Shown one piece after another: positions 1 through 10,517 of a DNA stretch of 25,000 nt. The notes beneath the pieces are model-generated. The model saw only the letters and a list, made by a program, of their open reading frames with translations, was not told the DNA's origin and searched no databases. This DNA comes from Anaeromyces robustus (taxonomy: Eukaryota > Neocallimastigomycota > Neocallimastigomycetes > Neocallimastigales > Neocallimastigaceae), in contig MCFG01000170.1 in NCBI GenBank assembly GCA_002104895.1, positions 1-25,000 on the forward strand. Reading direction: 5' to 3'. Positions within the stretch are counted from its first letter, which is position 1. Each line of letters starts with the position of its first letter. A program made the translations under genes and the position numbers.

Positions 1-199
1 TGAAATTTTACGACACTTTTATTTATTAATTCATCAACCATTTGATGAAAGTATTTTTGATGAAATATGGAGTAGAATTTATAAAGATTTAGAAGATATT
101 GTTACCATCACAGATTATGAAGAACAACTCTTTAATGCTATAAAGAAAGAAGTGACATATATGGAATATGAAATATTTGTTCATGTTGCAGATGAATAA
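1..199 (+). CDS. 3' end of a gene, possibly TFIIH subunit p62/Tfb1 (partial)
   Basis: The frame open from base 2 encodes 65 residues and ends at TAA 197-199; the start lies outside the window. The visible peptide begins EILRHFYLLI and continues as a charged, probably helical segment ending EIFVHVADE. The ELLRHFW-like start followed by two helices resembles the C-terminus of the core TFIIH subunit p62 (GTF2H1 in human, Tfb1 in yeast), which acts in transcription initiation and nucleotide excision repair. The match rests on one short motif and the general helix layout, and the segment is shorter than the human C-terminus, so the identity is tentative. That it is a real coding end is well supported: base composition drops sharply to A/T homopolymers right after the stop. 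It converges on the calnexin gene. Confidence 0.45.
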   Translation, partial: EILRHFYLLIHQPFDESIFDEIWSRIYKDLEDIVTITDYEEQLFNAIKKEVTYMEYEIFVHVADE

Positions 200-599
200 T
201 CAAAAAAAAAAAAAAAAAAAAAAGAATTTTTTTTAATTAATTTATATATATAATTCTTATCTTACTTAAATTATTAATTATTGAAATTATAATATTTAAT
301 AATTTCATTATTAAATATCTTTTTTATTTTTTTATTATTTTATATATTTATATTATTTTTATTTTATCTATTTATTATTAATTATAAATTATCAATTAGT
401 AATTAGATTAATTTAATTATTAGTAAATTATTTTTTATAACTTTTATACAACCATTAATAATAATAATAAAAAAAAAAAAAAACCAACAATAGTTAGTAT
501 ATATAATATAATATTATATAATATATATAAACTCATAGATATAGAACTTTATAAAATTTATAAATTAAAAATATTATGAAAAAGTATTATTTTTATAAC

Positions 600-630
<31 letters not shown>

Positions 631-1279
631 AATATATTTTACTATCTTTTCTCTTCTTCTTTTATTATAGATATTACAAACAAAATTTTTCTTTTACTTT
701 TTTTTTTTTTAATTATTGTTTTTCTTTTTTTTTTTAGTATTAATTAATATATGAAAAATTTGAAATATAAATAAATAAATAAATAAAATAAATTAACTAT
801 TCTTTTTTTTTTTTTTTTTTCTTTTTCTTGTTCTTATTATTATTCTTTAAAACAATAAAAATATTTAAGAATAACAGATTTTATATTTTAAATTTTTATT
901 TTTTTTTTTTAAATTTTATTTATTTTTAATTTTTTTTTATTAAGTTGATTTATTATTTTTATTATTATTATTATTTTATAATTGCATTTTTCTTTTCTTT
1001 AAATTAATTTTTTTTTTAATTATTTTTATATTTTTATAAATAAATTTATAATACATATATATATTATTTTTTTTTGCTATAACTATATGAACTAATTAAT
1101 TAATTACTTATAAAAATAAAGTGTATTTTTTTTTTTATTTTTTATTTTTTTTAATTATTATTATTATTGTTTGTATTGGTTATTTTATTATGGTAAAATT
1201 GTATGCGGAATTTATTTTTATTTTTAAATTTTATATTATATTTATATATTTATTTTATTTTATTTTATTTATTTGAAAT
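200..1279. other. Convergent intergenic region, no gene seen
   Basis: About 1.1 kb between two convergent genes, so it should hold both 3' UTRs and polyadenylation sites. It is nearly pure A/T with long homopolymers, for example an A run at about 600-628 and T runs near 801-820 and 900-910. AATAAA-like strings are so common that no single poly(A) signal can be chosen. Short open frames here are low-complexity Phe/Ser/Leu strings and are not credible. Confidence 0.7.
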
Positions 1280-1933
1280 TTATTCTTCATCCTTCTTTTC
1301 ATCTTCATTTTCTTCTTCTGCATCTTCTGCATCTTCTGCCTTAGTTGTACGTTGCTTAAGGTTTTCAGAAGTAATATTTTCTTGAACATTGTTTGCTTCA
1401 ATAGCTTCTTCTTCCTTATTTTCTTCATCATCATCTTCGACCTTTTTCTTTTCAGCTTCAAGATCTTCTATTCCCTTCTTTTGTGGACGATTAACTAAAA
1501 GTAAGGCTGCGAATGGTGATGCAACAACAAGAAGAGCAATAGTACTATAGAATGGACTTTCTTGGAATGAAGCAGCTGGGTCTCTCTTGAATTTTTCAAT
1601 AAAAGTACCAAGTTTATTCTTGAAACTTTCTTTTTGGTTGTCTAACATTTCTTCCTTTTCCTTGGCACTGTCCTTTTCAAATTCAGCCATTTCAATCTTG
1701 TTCTTTACTTCCCAAGTTTCCTTGGCAAATTCTTCAGCATCAGCTTCACTGTGACCAATGTAAATGTTATCGAACATAATTTGATCTTGCATAGTCCAAA
1801 GTTCAAAACCAATGGCAACCATTGGTTCGAAGTTGTGTGGATCGTTATCTTCATAGTAATTTGGATTTGCTTTATTATTAAAATATAAATTAATAATAAT
1901 AATAAAAAAAAAACAAACAAACAAATAAACAAA

Positions 1934-1970
<37 letters not shown>

Positions 1971-3993
1971 AATTAATTAATTAATTAATTAATTAAATCA
2001 GTAAATAAATATATTTATTTCTTTATTTCTTTATTTTTTTTTTTTTATTTTTTTTTTTTTTTTTTTTTTAAATACATACGAATCTTTCTTGGAGCCCATG
2101 GACCCTTGTATTCTGGATTGTCAATAAGTGGAGCCTTCCATTTACCCTTGAATTCTGGGTTTTTCTTCATTGGACGTTTCCATTCACCACAGTTGTTGTT
2201 TTCACACTTTGGATTTGCTATATTTAAATTTTAAATTATTAATAATATTAATATATTATAAATATCATATAATTTATATAAAATACATTAATTTTATATA
2301 TTATATAAGCTTACGAATTTGAACTGGAGCCCATTCACCATCTTCTTCATCATCCCTTTAAAAATTAAAATAATGATAATAATAATTTAATATAAATATT
2401 TCATTCATTCTTATTATATGAGAAATACTTTCAAAAATGTTATAACTTTATTAGTTCAACAAAATTAAATATTTACCAATCTTCTGGTTTAACAGCTTCT
2501 GGATCATCAATCATTGTTGGTTCATCATCTAACCAATCGTCTGGTTTAACAGCATCTTCATCTGGAACGAATTCTGGAGCATTTTCATCCCAATCGTCTG
2601 GCTTAACAGCTTCTGGATCTGGAATCCTTTTTAATGAAAAAAATTATATAAAATATAAAAGTATTAATTAAACTATATTTTATTATATATTCTTTTATAG
2701 TTTTATTATTATATAAATAAAATACATACTTAGCAACATCAACCCAATCATCTGGTTTTTTGTCTTCTGGGTCATCAATTTCCTTTGGTGGATTGACAGA
2801 TGGTTTGAAATCTTCTAAAAGATTACCAGCCTTTTCAGTCTTATTGTTAATCTTGATTTCAAAAGTATTATCTGGACGAACAATTAATGTGTATAAGACG
2901 GTAGTCTTTGCAATCTTAGCTAATGGTGGAGATTCTAAATGCTTTTCTTCATATTCACCAGTAAGTGGATTTTTGTGACGGAAAATAAAGTGAACCTTAT
3001 TAGTACTTCCACATTTATCTGGACCAAACACTATAAAAATGTGAATAAATATATAAAATATTAATATTTTATATATTTTCTATTTTTTAAAAAATTATAT
3101 ATATTTATAAAGTTATTTATAAGTAATATATTCCAATAAAACTTACTAATAACATATGGAGTCTTATCAGTGTATTTTTTTGGTTCGTATTCTTCATCTT
3201 GCTTCTTAATTAACTTTAAGTAAGCACCACCACATTCTAATTCATTTTGGAATTTTACTTCATATCTGAATTATATTAAGATGTATAAGTATTAATATAA
3301 AAATTATAAAAATTAATTCTAAAATCTAATTTTCAACTTACTGAACAACAAGAGTTTTTCCTTCATTGTCAATAACAGATGGGAATTTAGCAGAAATAGC
3401 CTATAGAATAAAAAGAAATTATAAATAAATTATTTATATAATGTAATAAAAATGATTAATAATTATACATTATTATAATGATAAAAATTTAACTGAAGGA
3501 GAAAAAAATAAATACATGGTGGGCAGCAGCAGATTTAACAACAAGACCCTTATCACCTATAATATTCTTATAGACAGTTGGTTCTTCAACAGCCCATTTA
3601 CCATTGTATTGTAAAAGAGCTTCATCTTCTTCACCATCTGAAACCTTTTTAGATTGAGAAACTTCCCAACGAGAATCCCATGAAGAAGTGAATTGTTCAA
3701 TAAATGGGGCTTTAATATCAGTTGGCTATATATATTTAAGAAAATATTTTTTTTTGTTGTTGAAAATATTAATTTATTTATTTTGAATAATAAAAATTAA
3801 TTTAATTATTGATTTTTTAAATAATTTAAAAAAAAATAATTAATTTAATCAATGAAACTAAATATTGTAAAAGTATGTTTATAAAACAAAAAAAAAAAAA
3901 TACCTTGAAAACAACATCATTGGCAGCTTCTTCAGCTAAAACAGGAAGAAGTAAAGCTGAAAGGATACAGAAAACTTTTTTAAATTGCTTCAT
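1280..3993 (-). CDS. cnx1: Calnexin, ER membrane lectin chaperone (9 exons)
   Basis: Exons 3904-3993, 3516-3725, 3342-3400, 3147-3265, 2730-3030, 2477-2626, 2315-2355, 2080-2217 and 1280-1869 join in frame to 565 residues. Calnexin binds monoglucosylated N-glycans on new glycoproteins in the ER and holds them for folding. Residues 1-20 are a signal peptide ending LLLPVLA. The lectin domain carries the family's disulfide pair in [10 protein letters not shown] (C131) and MFGPDKCG (C166). The P domain (about 250-375) has three PEAVKPDDW-like repeats, then GEWKRP, GKWKAP and KGPWAP repeats, with the C328/C333 pair. [15 protein letters not shown] follows, then a membrane helix at about 478-496 and an acidic cytosolic tail ending EKKDEE. 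The length suits a fungal calnexin. Codons use more AAG, TTC and CTT than the neighbours, as expected for high expression. The tail has no RKPRRE- or KKxx-type retrieval signal. Splice sites restore the family sequence at every junction. Confidence 0.97.
1911..1997. repeat. (AAAC/AAAT)n followed by (TTAA)n microsatellite
   Basis: A compound tetranucleotide repeat lies inside the last calnexin intron (1870-2079). AAAC and AAAT units come first, then about eight TTAA units. The same intron also holds a T run of more than 20 at about 2048-2069, close to the donor of the preceding exon. Confidence 0.9.
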
Positions 3994-4226
3994 TTTTAAA
4001 TTATGTACTTTTTTATTCTTTTTATCATTATTATTGCCATTAATAAAAATAATATCATATTTTAATAAATTAAAGAGTAAAAAAAAATAGTTAGTAATGA
4101 AATGATCAATAAAGCTTTTTTAAATTGTATTATTAATATAAAATCTGATGATTATATAAAGTATAAAAATAAAAAAAAGTACATTTATATAAATATTTTA
4201 TATTTTAATCAAAAAACGAAACAAAA

Positions 4227-4257
4227 TAAACTAAACTAAACCAAACCAAACCAAACA
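4227..4257. repeat. AAACT/AAACC pentanucleotide tandem repeat upstream of calnexin
   Basis: Two AAACT-type and three AAACC-type units stand in tandem about 235 bases upstream of the calnexin start codon. Read on the calnexin strand this is a GTTTG/GTTTA repeat. It is one of the few C/G-containing stretches in this promoter region. A regulatory role is only a possibility. Confidence 0.7.
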
Positions 4258-4569
4258 AATAAATAAACAAAAAAAAAAAAAAGAATAAAAATCTAGAAAA
4301 AAAAATAGTCTTAGTCATATATTTTTTATTTATTTAATCATTTATGTAACCCTTTTTTTTCTATTGACAATACAAATATTTGATTCACTATTGAAATTGT
4401 TTTATATTTATTATCACTTTTAAAAAGCAATTTCTAAATAGTAAAACACATTATATATTAATGTTTTTTTTTGTTAAAAATGCATTAACATTTATATTTT
4501 CCTCACTTTATGTTTATTTATTTATTTATTTTTTTTTTACATTATTTATATTATTATTTTTATTGTTAC

Positions 4570-4571
<2 letters not shown>

Positions 4572-4618
<47 letters not shown>
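4572..4618. repeat. (ATT)n microsatellite
   Basis: About 15 uninterrupted ATT units in the calnexin upstream region. They account for the poly-Leu open frame seen there. Confidence 0.95.
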
Positions 4619-4902
4619 TAATTTACATTTTACTTTATTTTTTTTTTTAAATTTTACTTACTTTTTTCTTTAAGAATAAATAATAAAAAAAAACTTACAA
4701 TTTTTGTTCAAAAAAAAAAAGAAAAAAATTATAATTATATATTATTCTTTTAATTATTAATTTTTACCTTCAACTTTAATCTATGTGGATGATTTAAATA
4801 AATAAATTAAATTATTATTTATTTATTTATTTATTTATTTATTATTTATTTATTTATTTATATATATATATTTATTTTAATAAATTATTTTATAAATTAT
4901 TA

Positions 4903-4941
4903 ATATATTTCAATATATTGTAATAATATATTGAAATATAT
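4903..4941. repeat. Perfect 17-bp inverted repeat, 5-nt loop
   Basis: Bases 4903-4919 are the exact reverse complement of 4925-4941, separated by GTAAT. The arms include a TTTCAA/TTGAAA core, so this is more than an alternating AT run. It lies in the region between the calnexin promoter and the 3' flank of deacetylase gene A. Confidence 0.85.
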
Positions 4942-5150
4942 GATTTTATATACATATTGATTAAAGTTTTTTAATTAATTCTTTTATAGAATATTATTTA
5001 ATTTATTAGATTTTTTATATAAAATTATTATAAAATGAAAAAAAAAGTTATATTTAAATTCATCAGTTTTTTTCTTTTTATTTAATAATTTTATGAAATT
5101 GAATAGCTTAATGTTTTTGAATATTTGTTCTGATCTTATTATTTCTTTTT

Positions 5151-5296
5151 AATCAACACTTATGCTAAATAATAATCAACTTTTATGATAAATAAAAGTT
5201 TGTTTGGTATTAATCAAAGTTGATTAAAGATGTTACATTATTATAAAGTACAATAAATTTTAAACCAATAAATTTCTGACAGGGTCAAAATTTATT
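5151..5296. repeat. Cluster of direct and inverted repeats with a palindrome
   Basis: A 21-base imperfect direct repeat (5151-5171 and 5174-5194, three mismatches) begins AATCAAC. An 11-bp perfect inverted repeat TAATCAACTTT pairs 5173-5183 with 5216-5226. An imperfect palindrome at 5267-5296 has a 9-bp AATAAATTT stem, then TGAC/GTCA around an AGG loop. The region could be a hairpin-rich 3' element or the remains of a small non-autonomous element; no terminal repeats or target duplication were found. Confidence 0.6.
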
Positions 5297-5766
5297 ATTA
5301 TGTTTGTATTTAGAAAATAAATATAAAATAATAAAATTTTAAATATAAAATTTTAAATTTTAATATATTTATTTATTATAGAATATAATAGAATATAATT
5401 AATTTCTATATATTTATTTATTATAATTGTTAATTTTCTATTAATTTCTATATAAATATTCTAATTAAACAAATCTTTAAAAATGCAATGGTAATCAATA
5501 AAAAATAATATTTATTAAAATCATAATAAATATTAAATTTAATAATACATATTAGTAATATATACAAATTTATGATAAAAATATTATTTAATACAAAATA
5601 AAAAAAATAAATACTATAAACTACATTTATATTTAATTCTATATTTCTAAATATGGCTATAAAAATCTATATATTAAAAGGCACTTTAAAGTAAATTATT
5701 CTAATCATTTAGTTGATTCATATTTTTGTTTTCTATGATTTATATATATATTTATAATCAATACAA

Positions 5767-6325
5767 TCAAAGCCATATTTGGGCACAAACAGCATTCATT
5801 CTATTGCAAATCTCATTAACTTTTTCAGACCATAATTGATTCCAACATTCTCTTGCTTTAGTATAACAATCATTAGATTTATTGGTTTTACATGTCCAAT
5901 CATTAGAAGAACATGAAGTCCAATCTTGAGCAAAGAAATCTTCATATTCATTAACTGGTTCCTCTCTGGTTTATTATATTGATATATTAAATTTTTTATA
6001 ATATATATTAGTATATATATGTATTTAAAATATTAATTTTATGAAAAAAAAAAAATTAGTTTAATTGTAATAATAATATAATAAAAATTATATTGTTATA
6101 CATAATATTAAAAATTTTAAACTTACTTAACATAAGTCCAAATTATAGAACATTTAGTATTCATTTCATTACAGATTTTTTCACTTTCAGGCCATGGTAC
6201 TTTAGACCAACATGAATTTACGGCTAAGTAGCAGTTGTCTGATTGTAATTGTTTACATAAGTAGTCTTGGTTTCCGCAGGAGTACCAGTCTGTGTTAAAG
6301 AAGTCAGCATACCATTGATAATATA
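5767..6325 (-). other. Tandem six-cysteine modules at the C-terminus of gene A
   Basis: Two ~60-residue copies share the pattern YxDFFxxDWxSC, then CK, CY, CW, ICNxMN, C and IW, with identical cysteine spacing. They are about half identical and conserve Trp and Asp around the cysteines. Copy 1 (about 6131-6325) ends the middle exon and copy 2 (5767-5965) is the whole last exon. They differ from the fungal dockerin (CBM10-type) modules of gut-fungal cellulosomes, which are shorter and have a CWSxxLGYPCC-like core. A secreted disulfide-bonded binding or docking module is the natural reading, but I recognise no named family. Confidence 0.8.
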
Positions 6326-8023
6326 TAGAACTTGTTGGGGAAGTAGAAATTGAAGTTGTTGTACTGTATTGAGTAGTTGTTGAAGTTGTTGGTTCTTGAG
6401 TGAATGTAGTTGTTCCGGATTGAAATGTTGTGGTGTTGATCGTACGAAAGGAAGATGTTGGGCCATTGGGCGCATACCAATTTATCGGTGGATCCAGTTT
6501 AATAGTCTTAGAACTATTAGCACTGACTTTAACCCAAACAGTTAATGGATCATTACCAAGTTTTTCATAAGAATAATCGGATTGTCTAACAACATCATTT
6601 GGTACGGTAATTGGAAGGAGACATTCTTCTTGAGTATTTGAAGTAGTAATAATAATTTCAGTAGCTAAACCATTGTCAATATTAATTTTATATTTAGGAT
6701 TACATTGACTTATTTTTAATCTATTAATACTTAATTTATTTAAATCATCTAATTTCATTGCTACTAATGGCCAATCAGCATATTTATTATAAAGATCAAC
6801 TACAGCTTCAACCCAATGCTCTAATAAACTTTTATGATTGTTATAATCATCACTTCTGAGGTTAGCTTGATGGAATTGATGCGCTTCATGTCTTAAAAGC
6901 ATTATTAATCTTAAAACACGATTACTTTCACGTTCTAAAATTTGTTCCCAAGTGGATTCACCACCGAAGTAATTATGATACATATAATTATAAATATAGG
7001 TATCTTCTTCTGGAGTACTAGCGAAATAATAAATTTCAGTTGGCGAACGAGGTATAACTGGGAAATTAGCATGGTTACTGCTTTCTAAAGTTGTTAAGAA
7101 TGGATGATATATATTAGCTTTATTAGTAATATCTGAACGAGAAATATCACCAGTTGCAGAAGTAATATTATACTTTTCAAAAATTTCTAAAGCATCACCA
7201 TTATGTAAACCAGAAATTTGTGGTGTAACGATAGAATTACCTGACCACCATTCTTCATCTACAAGATTTAACATTTTTGCTATTTCAATATTAAGACGAA
7301 TTTCATTATCAACATCGGTTCTAGAGGCATTATCAAGATTTTCATGAGTAAAAGTATGAGAACACCAGAAGAAATTAGCACGATTTTCCTTTACTTTAAA
7401 GTATTTATAGAGATCATCTTCAGAAAGTTTTTCATCAGTCCAATTTGGATTATAATATTCTACTGGCCAATTTTTCATACCTTTACCCATAGGTTTAACA
7501 TAATCTATTTCAACATAACGATTACCATCCACTTGAAGTTGATCTTCAACTGGTAATACACCATTACCATTAAAAGCTAAATCAATATCAAATTTTGAAC
7601 CAGCTGGCATTTTTTTAATAATATTTTTCTTAAATTTAAGATAATCTTCAATATCACTTTGTGAAAAACGGAATTGATCATTATTAAGAGTAATACCATT
7701 ACCAGAATCATATCTATCTAGTGTAGATACTAAACTAGTAGAAATAAACACATCATCAATATGTGGAACAAAAGTAACTCTTCTGATACCATTATAAATA
7801 GTACGAGTACCCCAATGAATCCATAAGTGATTTAATACAATAGAATCGAGAGACCATGAGGCAGTTGGAAGATAAAAGTTTAATCTTTCACGACCATCTT
7901 CTAATTTAGCATAAGCAGCACCAACAGTTCTTTCTGGAATTTCTGTACATGCTTCAAAATAGAAAACTGGGGTGGAAATTTCTGAATTAGTAATAAGGAC
8001 TGGTGTGTGATAGAAATTATTAC

Positions 8024-8063
<40 letters not shown>

Positions 8064-8914
8064 GTATAATTATTTCGTTTTTCATAATATATATATAATA
8101 TAATATAATATAATATAATAATTTTTTTATTATCATTTAATTATTTTGTTTTTCACATATATTATATTAACATATAATGAAAAAAGCATAAATATGTATA
8201 AAAAATTATAAAAATATATATATAAAATTATGATTTTAAAAAGAAATTTATAACAATAAATAATTATTTTAAATTATTAATATATTATATATAAATATTA
8301 ATTTTTTAAATAAATATTTAGTAAATATATAAAGTTAAATATTATAAATATTATAATTTATATTAATAAAAAAATTTTTTTATATACTTTGTAGCAATTG
8401 GAGCATCCTTTTTAATACCAGCATTTTTATATATTTCATTAGCAATTTCATTATCAGCACCAACAATTTTTTGAATATAAGAATTACCCCAAGTACTAAC
8501 ATCATAAATGGAAGTACCAGTAACAATTCCTGGGGTATCACTGAAAGTAATACGTCTAATATGATAAGTTTGTTCATAAACATCTAAATAAGTCCATTGT
8601 TCATCTGAAAGAGATGAAGCATAATCACCATCTGGTGTAATTGAAGATAATTGACCAGATGTAAGAATAACTAAATAATATTTTGGATTTCCTTCTTCAT
8701 CATAAAGTGATAAATTACCATTTAATACATTTTCAGTATTATTAATTAAAAAAGCATCATATGGAATACCATATGACTCTAAACCATAAACTGTATTTTG
8801 AAATGTTTCATCATTACTTGTATGTAATAATAATACTTTTATTCCTATTGTATATGAATGGACAGACGCAATACAAAAGAATGCAAATACTAATAAATTT
8901 ATTAATATATTCAT
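5767..8914 (-). CDS. Secreted Agd3-like (CE18) polysaccharide deacetylase with two C-terminal six-Cys modules (gene A)
   Basis: Exons 8388-8914, 6127-8022 and 5767-5965 join to 873 residues. Residues 1-20 form a signal peptide (LVFAFFCIASVHS). About 21-190 match the N-terminal beta domain of Aspergillus Agd3 (CBM87 type: GIKVLLLH, YGIPYDAFL, DEQWTYLDVYEQTY). LNHLWIHW and RRVTFVPHIDD follow, giving the catalytic and metal-binding Asp pair D265/D266. SHTFTHENL supplies the metal-binding H398-x3-H402, and HQFHQANLR lies near 557-565. Agd3 deacetylates N-acetylgalactosamine in galactosaminogalactan, a secreted adhesive polymer; the substrate here is unknown. A Thr/Ser linker (about 696-741) leads to two modules (746-806 and 813-873), each C-x6-C-x7-C-x6-C-x12-C-x6-C. 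The second module is exactly the last exon. The gene is divergent from its paralogue at 10518. All deacetylase motifs are intact, so it is probably active. Confidence 0.9.
8025..8063. repeat. (ATT)n microsatellite forming an intron 3' end
   Basis: About 13 ATT units lie at the 3' end of intron 1 of gene A (8023-8387). On the gene strand the intron ends in AAT repeats and then TAG, so the usual polypyrimidine tract is missing and the repeat abuts the splice acceptor. Confidence 0.85.
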
Positions 8915-10517
8915 TTTACCTTATAATATATATTAATTTTTTTTTTTTAATTAATCTTTTTTATTCCCCTTATTATCAATAATTCTATAATTAATATATA
9001 CAATTTAAAAACTATATCAATTCTATTATTTTATTTTATTTTATTTTAAAAAAATAAAAAAGAAAAGAAATAAGAAATTACTTTTTTTTTTTTTTTTTTA
9101 TTATAAATATAAATAATATATATTTATATAAATATATATTTTAAATTTTTGTCTTCCTTTTTAACTTTAAGGTCATTTTTTAAATTTTATTTTATAATAA
9201 ATTTAATTAACATATTTTTTTTAAAGTTAAAATATGTGTTAAGTAAAAAAACAAAACAAAAAAAAAAAAAAAAACTTTTTATTATATCAAAATGTGATTA
9301 TAATAAGAACTATTTAAAAAAGAATAATAAAGATATTGGATAAATGGATCATTTATATTATTTATCATATATATATAATAATATTATTATTTAAAAATAT
9401 TTTTATTTAAAATTTTTAATTCTTTCTTTTTTCTTTTTTCTATTTTTTTTTTTTTTTTTCATCTTTTTTTTTTTTTTTTTATTTTTTTTGAAATAATAGA
9501 AAAAGATATAAAAAACACAACTTATTATATATTATATAACAACTTCAGTAAAGAAAATAATTGTTTTTATTACTATATTTCTACTATTTAAATGATTAAA
9601 TGATGAATAAAAAGAATTTAATCGTATGAAATTAATATAAAAATTAAAACAAAAGAAAAAAAAAAAAGTGCTTTATTTACTTAATTCTACTCAAATTAAT
9701 ATTCTATTATAAATACATAATACATAAATATAATAATATATACCTTTATATATATTTTAGTAAAATAAAATAAAGTACATATATATTAAACCTTTTTAAT
9801 ATTTTGTTAAATTTTTTATAAATCATTATATTATATAATTTAATATTATGAATTATGTATCCCCATTAAAATTATTATGGTACTATAATCCATATTTTGA
9901 AATTTTTTTTTTTTTATAAATCTTCAATAATATTATATATATATAAAACTTTATTATCAATATTTATTTTTAAACTTTTTCATATTAATTAAAAAAGTTT
10001 CCCATATTGATATTTTAAACTTAATATTATTAATAAAATTTTTATATATAATATTACAAAATATTCAAAATTTATATATTACAATTTTTAAAATATTGAC
10101 AGATATATATAAATAATATTCTTATTTATTAAATATGAGAATATAGTATTTATAAAATTAAATAAAAAAAAAAATTATTATTATTATTATATCATATTTT
10201 AATTATATAAACCAAAAATTATTATTTTTATTTTAAAGCTAATTTATATCATATATAAAAACCATAAAACCATATTTATATTTTTATTATCTAACCACTA
10301 ACAATTAAAATTAATAAATCAAGATTTTGATAAAATAAAACTATAATATTTATTATTATAGGGAAAAAAAAATAAAATTAATAAAAAGTTTTTTTACCTT
10401 TATTCAAAGTTTTTTTTTTTCTTTTAATTATTTTTTGTTTATTAACATATAATTCATATATATAGAAATAATAGAAATTGTAATAATAATATAAAGAGAA
10501 TATATACATATATAAAA
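8915..10517. promoter_or_regulatory. Divergent intergenic region between the two deacetylase genes
   Basis: This 1.6 kb separates the start codons of two head-to-head paralogues and must hold both promoters. It is almost only A/T. Notable items are long T runs at about 9081-9098 and 9442-9482, and a 9-bp inverted repeat (AAACTTTTT at 9972-9980 with its complement at 9992-10000). A small C-rich spot lies at 9861-9864. No defined promoter motif can be picked from TATA-like strings because they occur everywhere. No gene is visible. Confidence 0.5.

Larger units (their letters stand above)
3994..5766. other. Upstream region of calnexin / 3' region of deacetylase gene A
   Basis: About 1.8 kb between two - strand genes, so it should hold the calnexin promoter (right after 3993) and the 3' UTR of the deacetylase (below 5767). 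I see no CCACG or CAGCGTG unfolded-protein-response-type motif in the 500 bases upstream of the calnexin ATG. It holds a pentanucleotide repeat (4227-4257), an (ATT)n run (4572-4618), TTTA repeats near 4811-4860, a long hairpin (4903-4941) and a cluster of direct and inverted repeats (5151-5296). No coding gene is evident; the open frame at 4461-4673 is poly-Leu/Phe from the (ATT)n run. Confidence 0.65.

Noticed and set aside
4461-4673. 70-codon open frame rich in Leu and Phe
   Set aside because: It is the translation of an (ATT)n run and T tracts; no domain, no codon structure, and it lies in the calnexin upstream region.
5767-6325. Fungal dockerin (CBM10-type) modules on gene A
   Set aside because: Cysteine number, spacing and length do not fit; the dockerin CWSxxLGYPCC-like core is absent.
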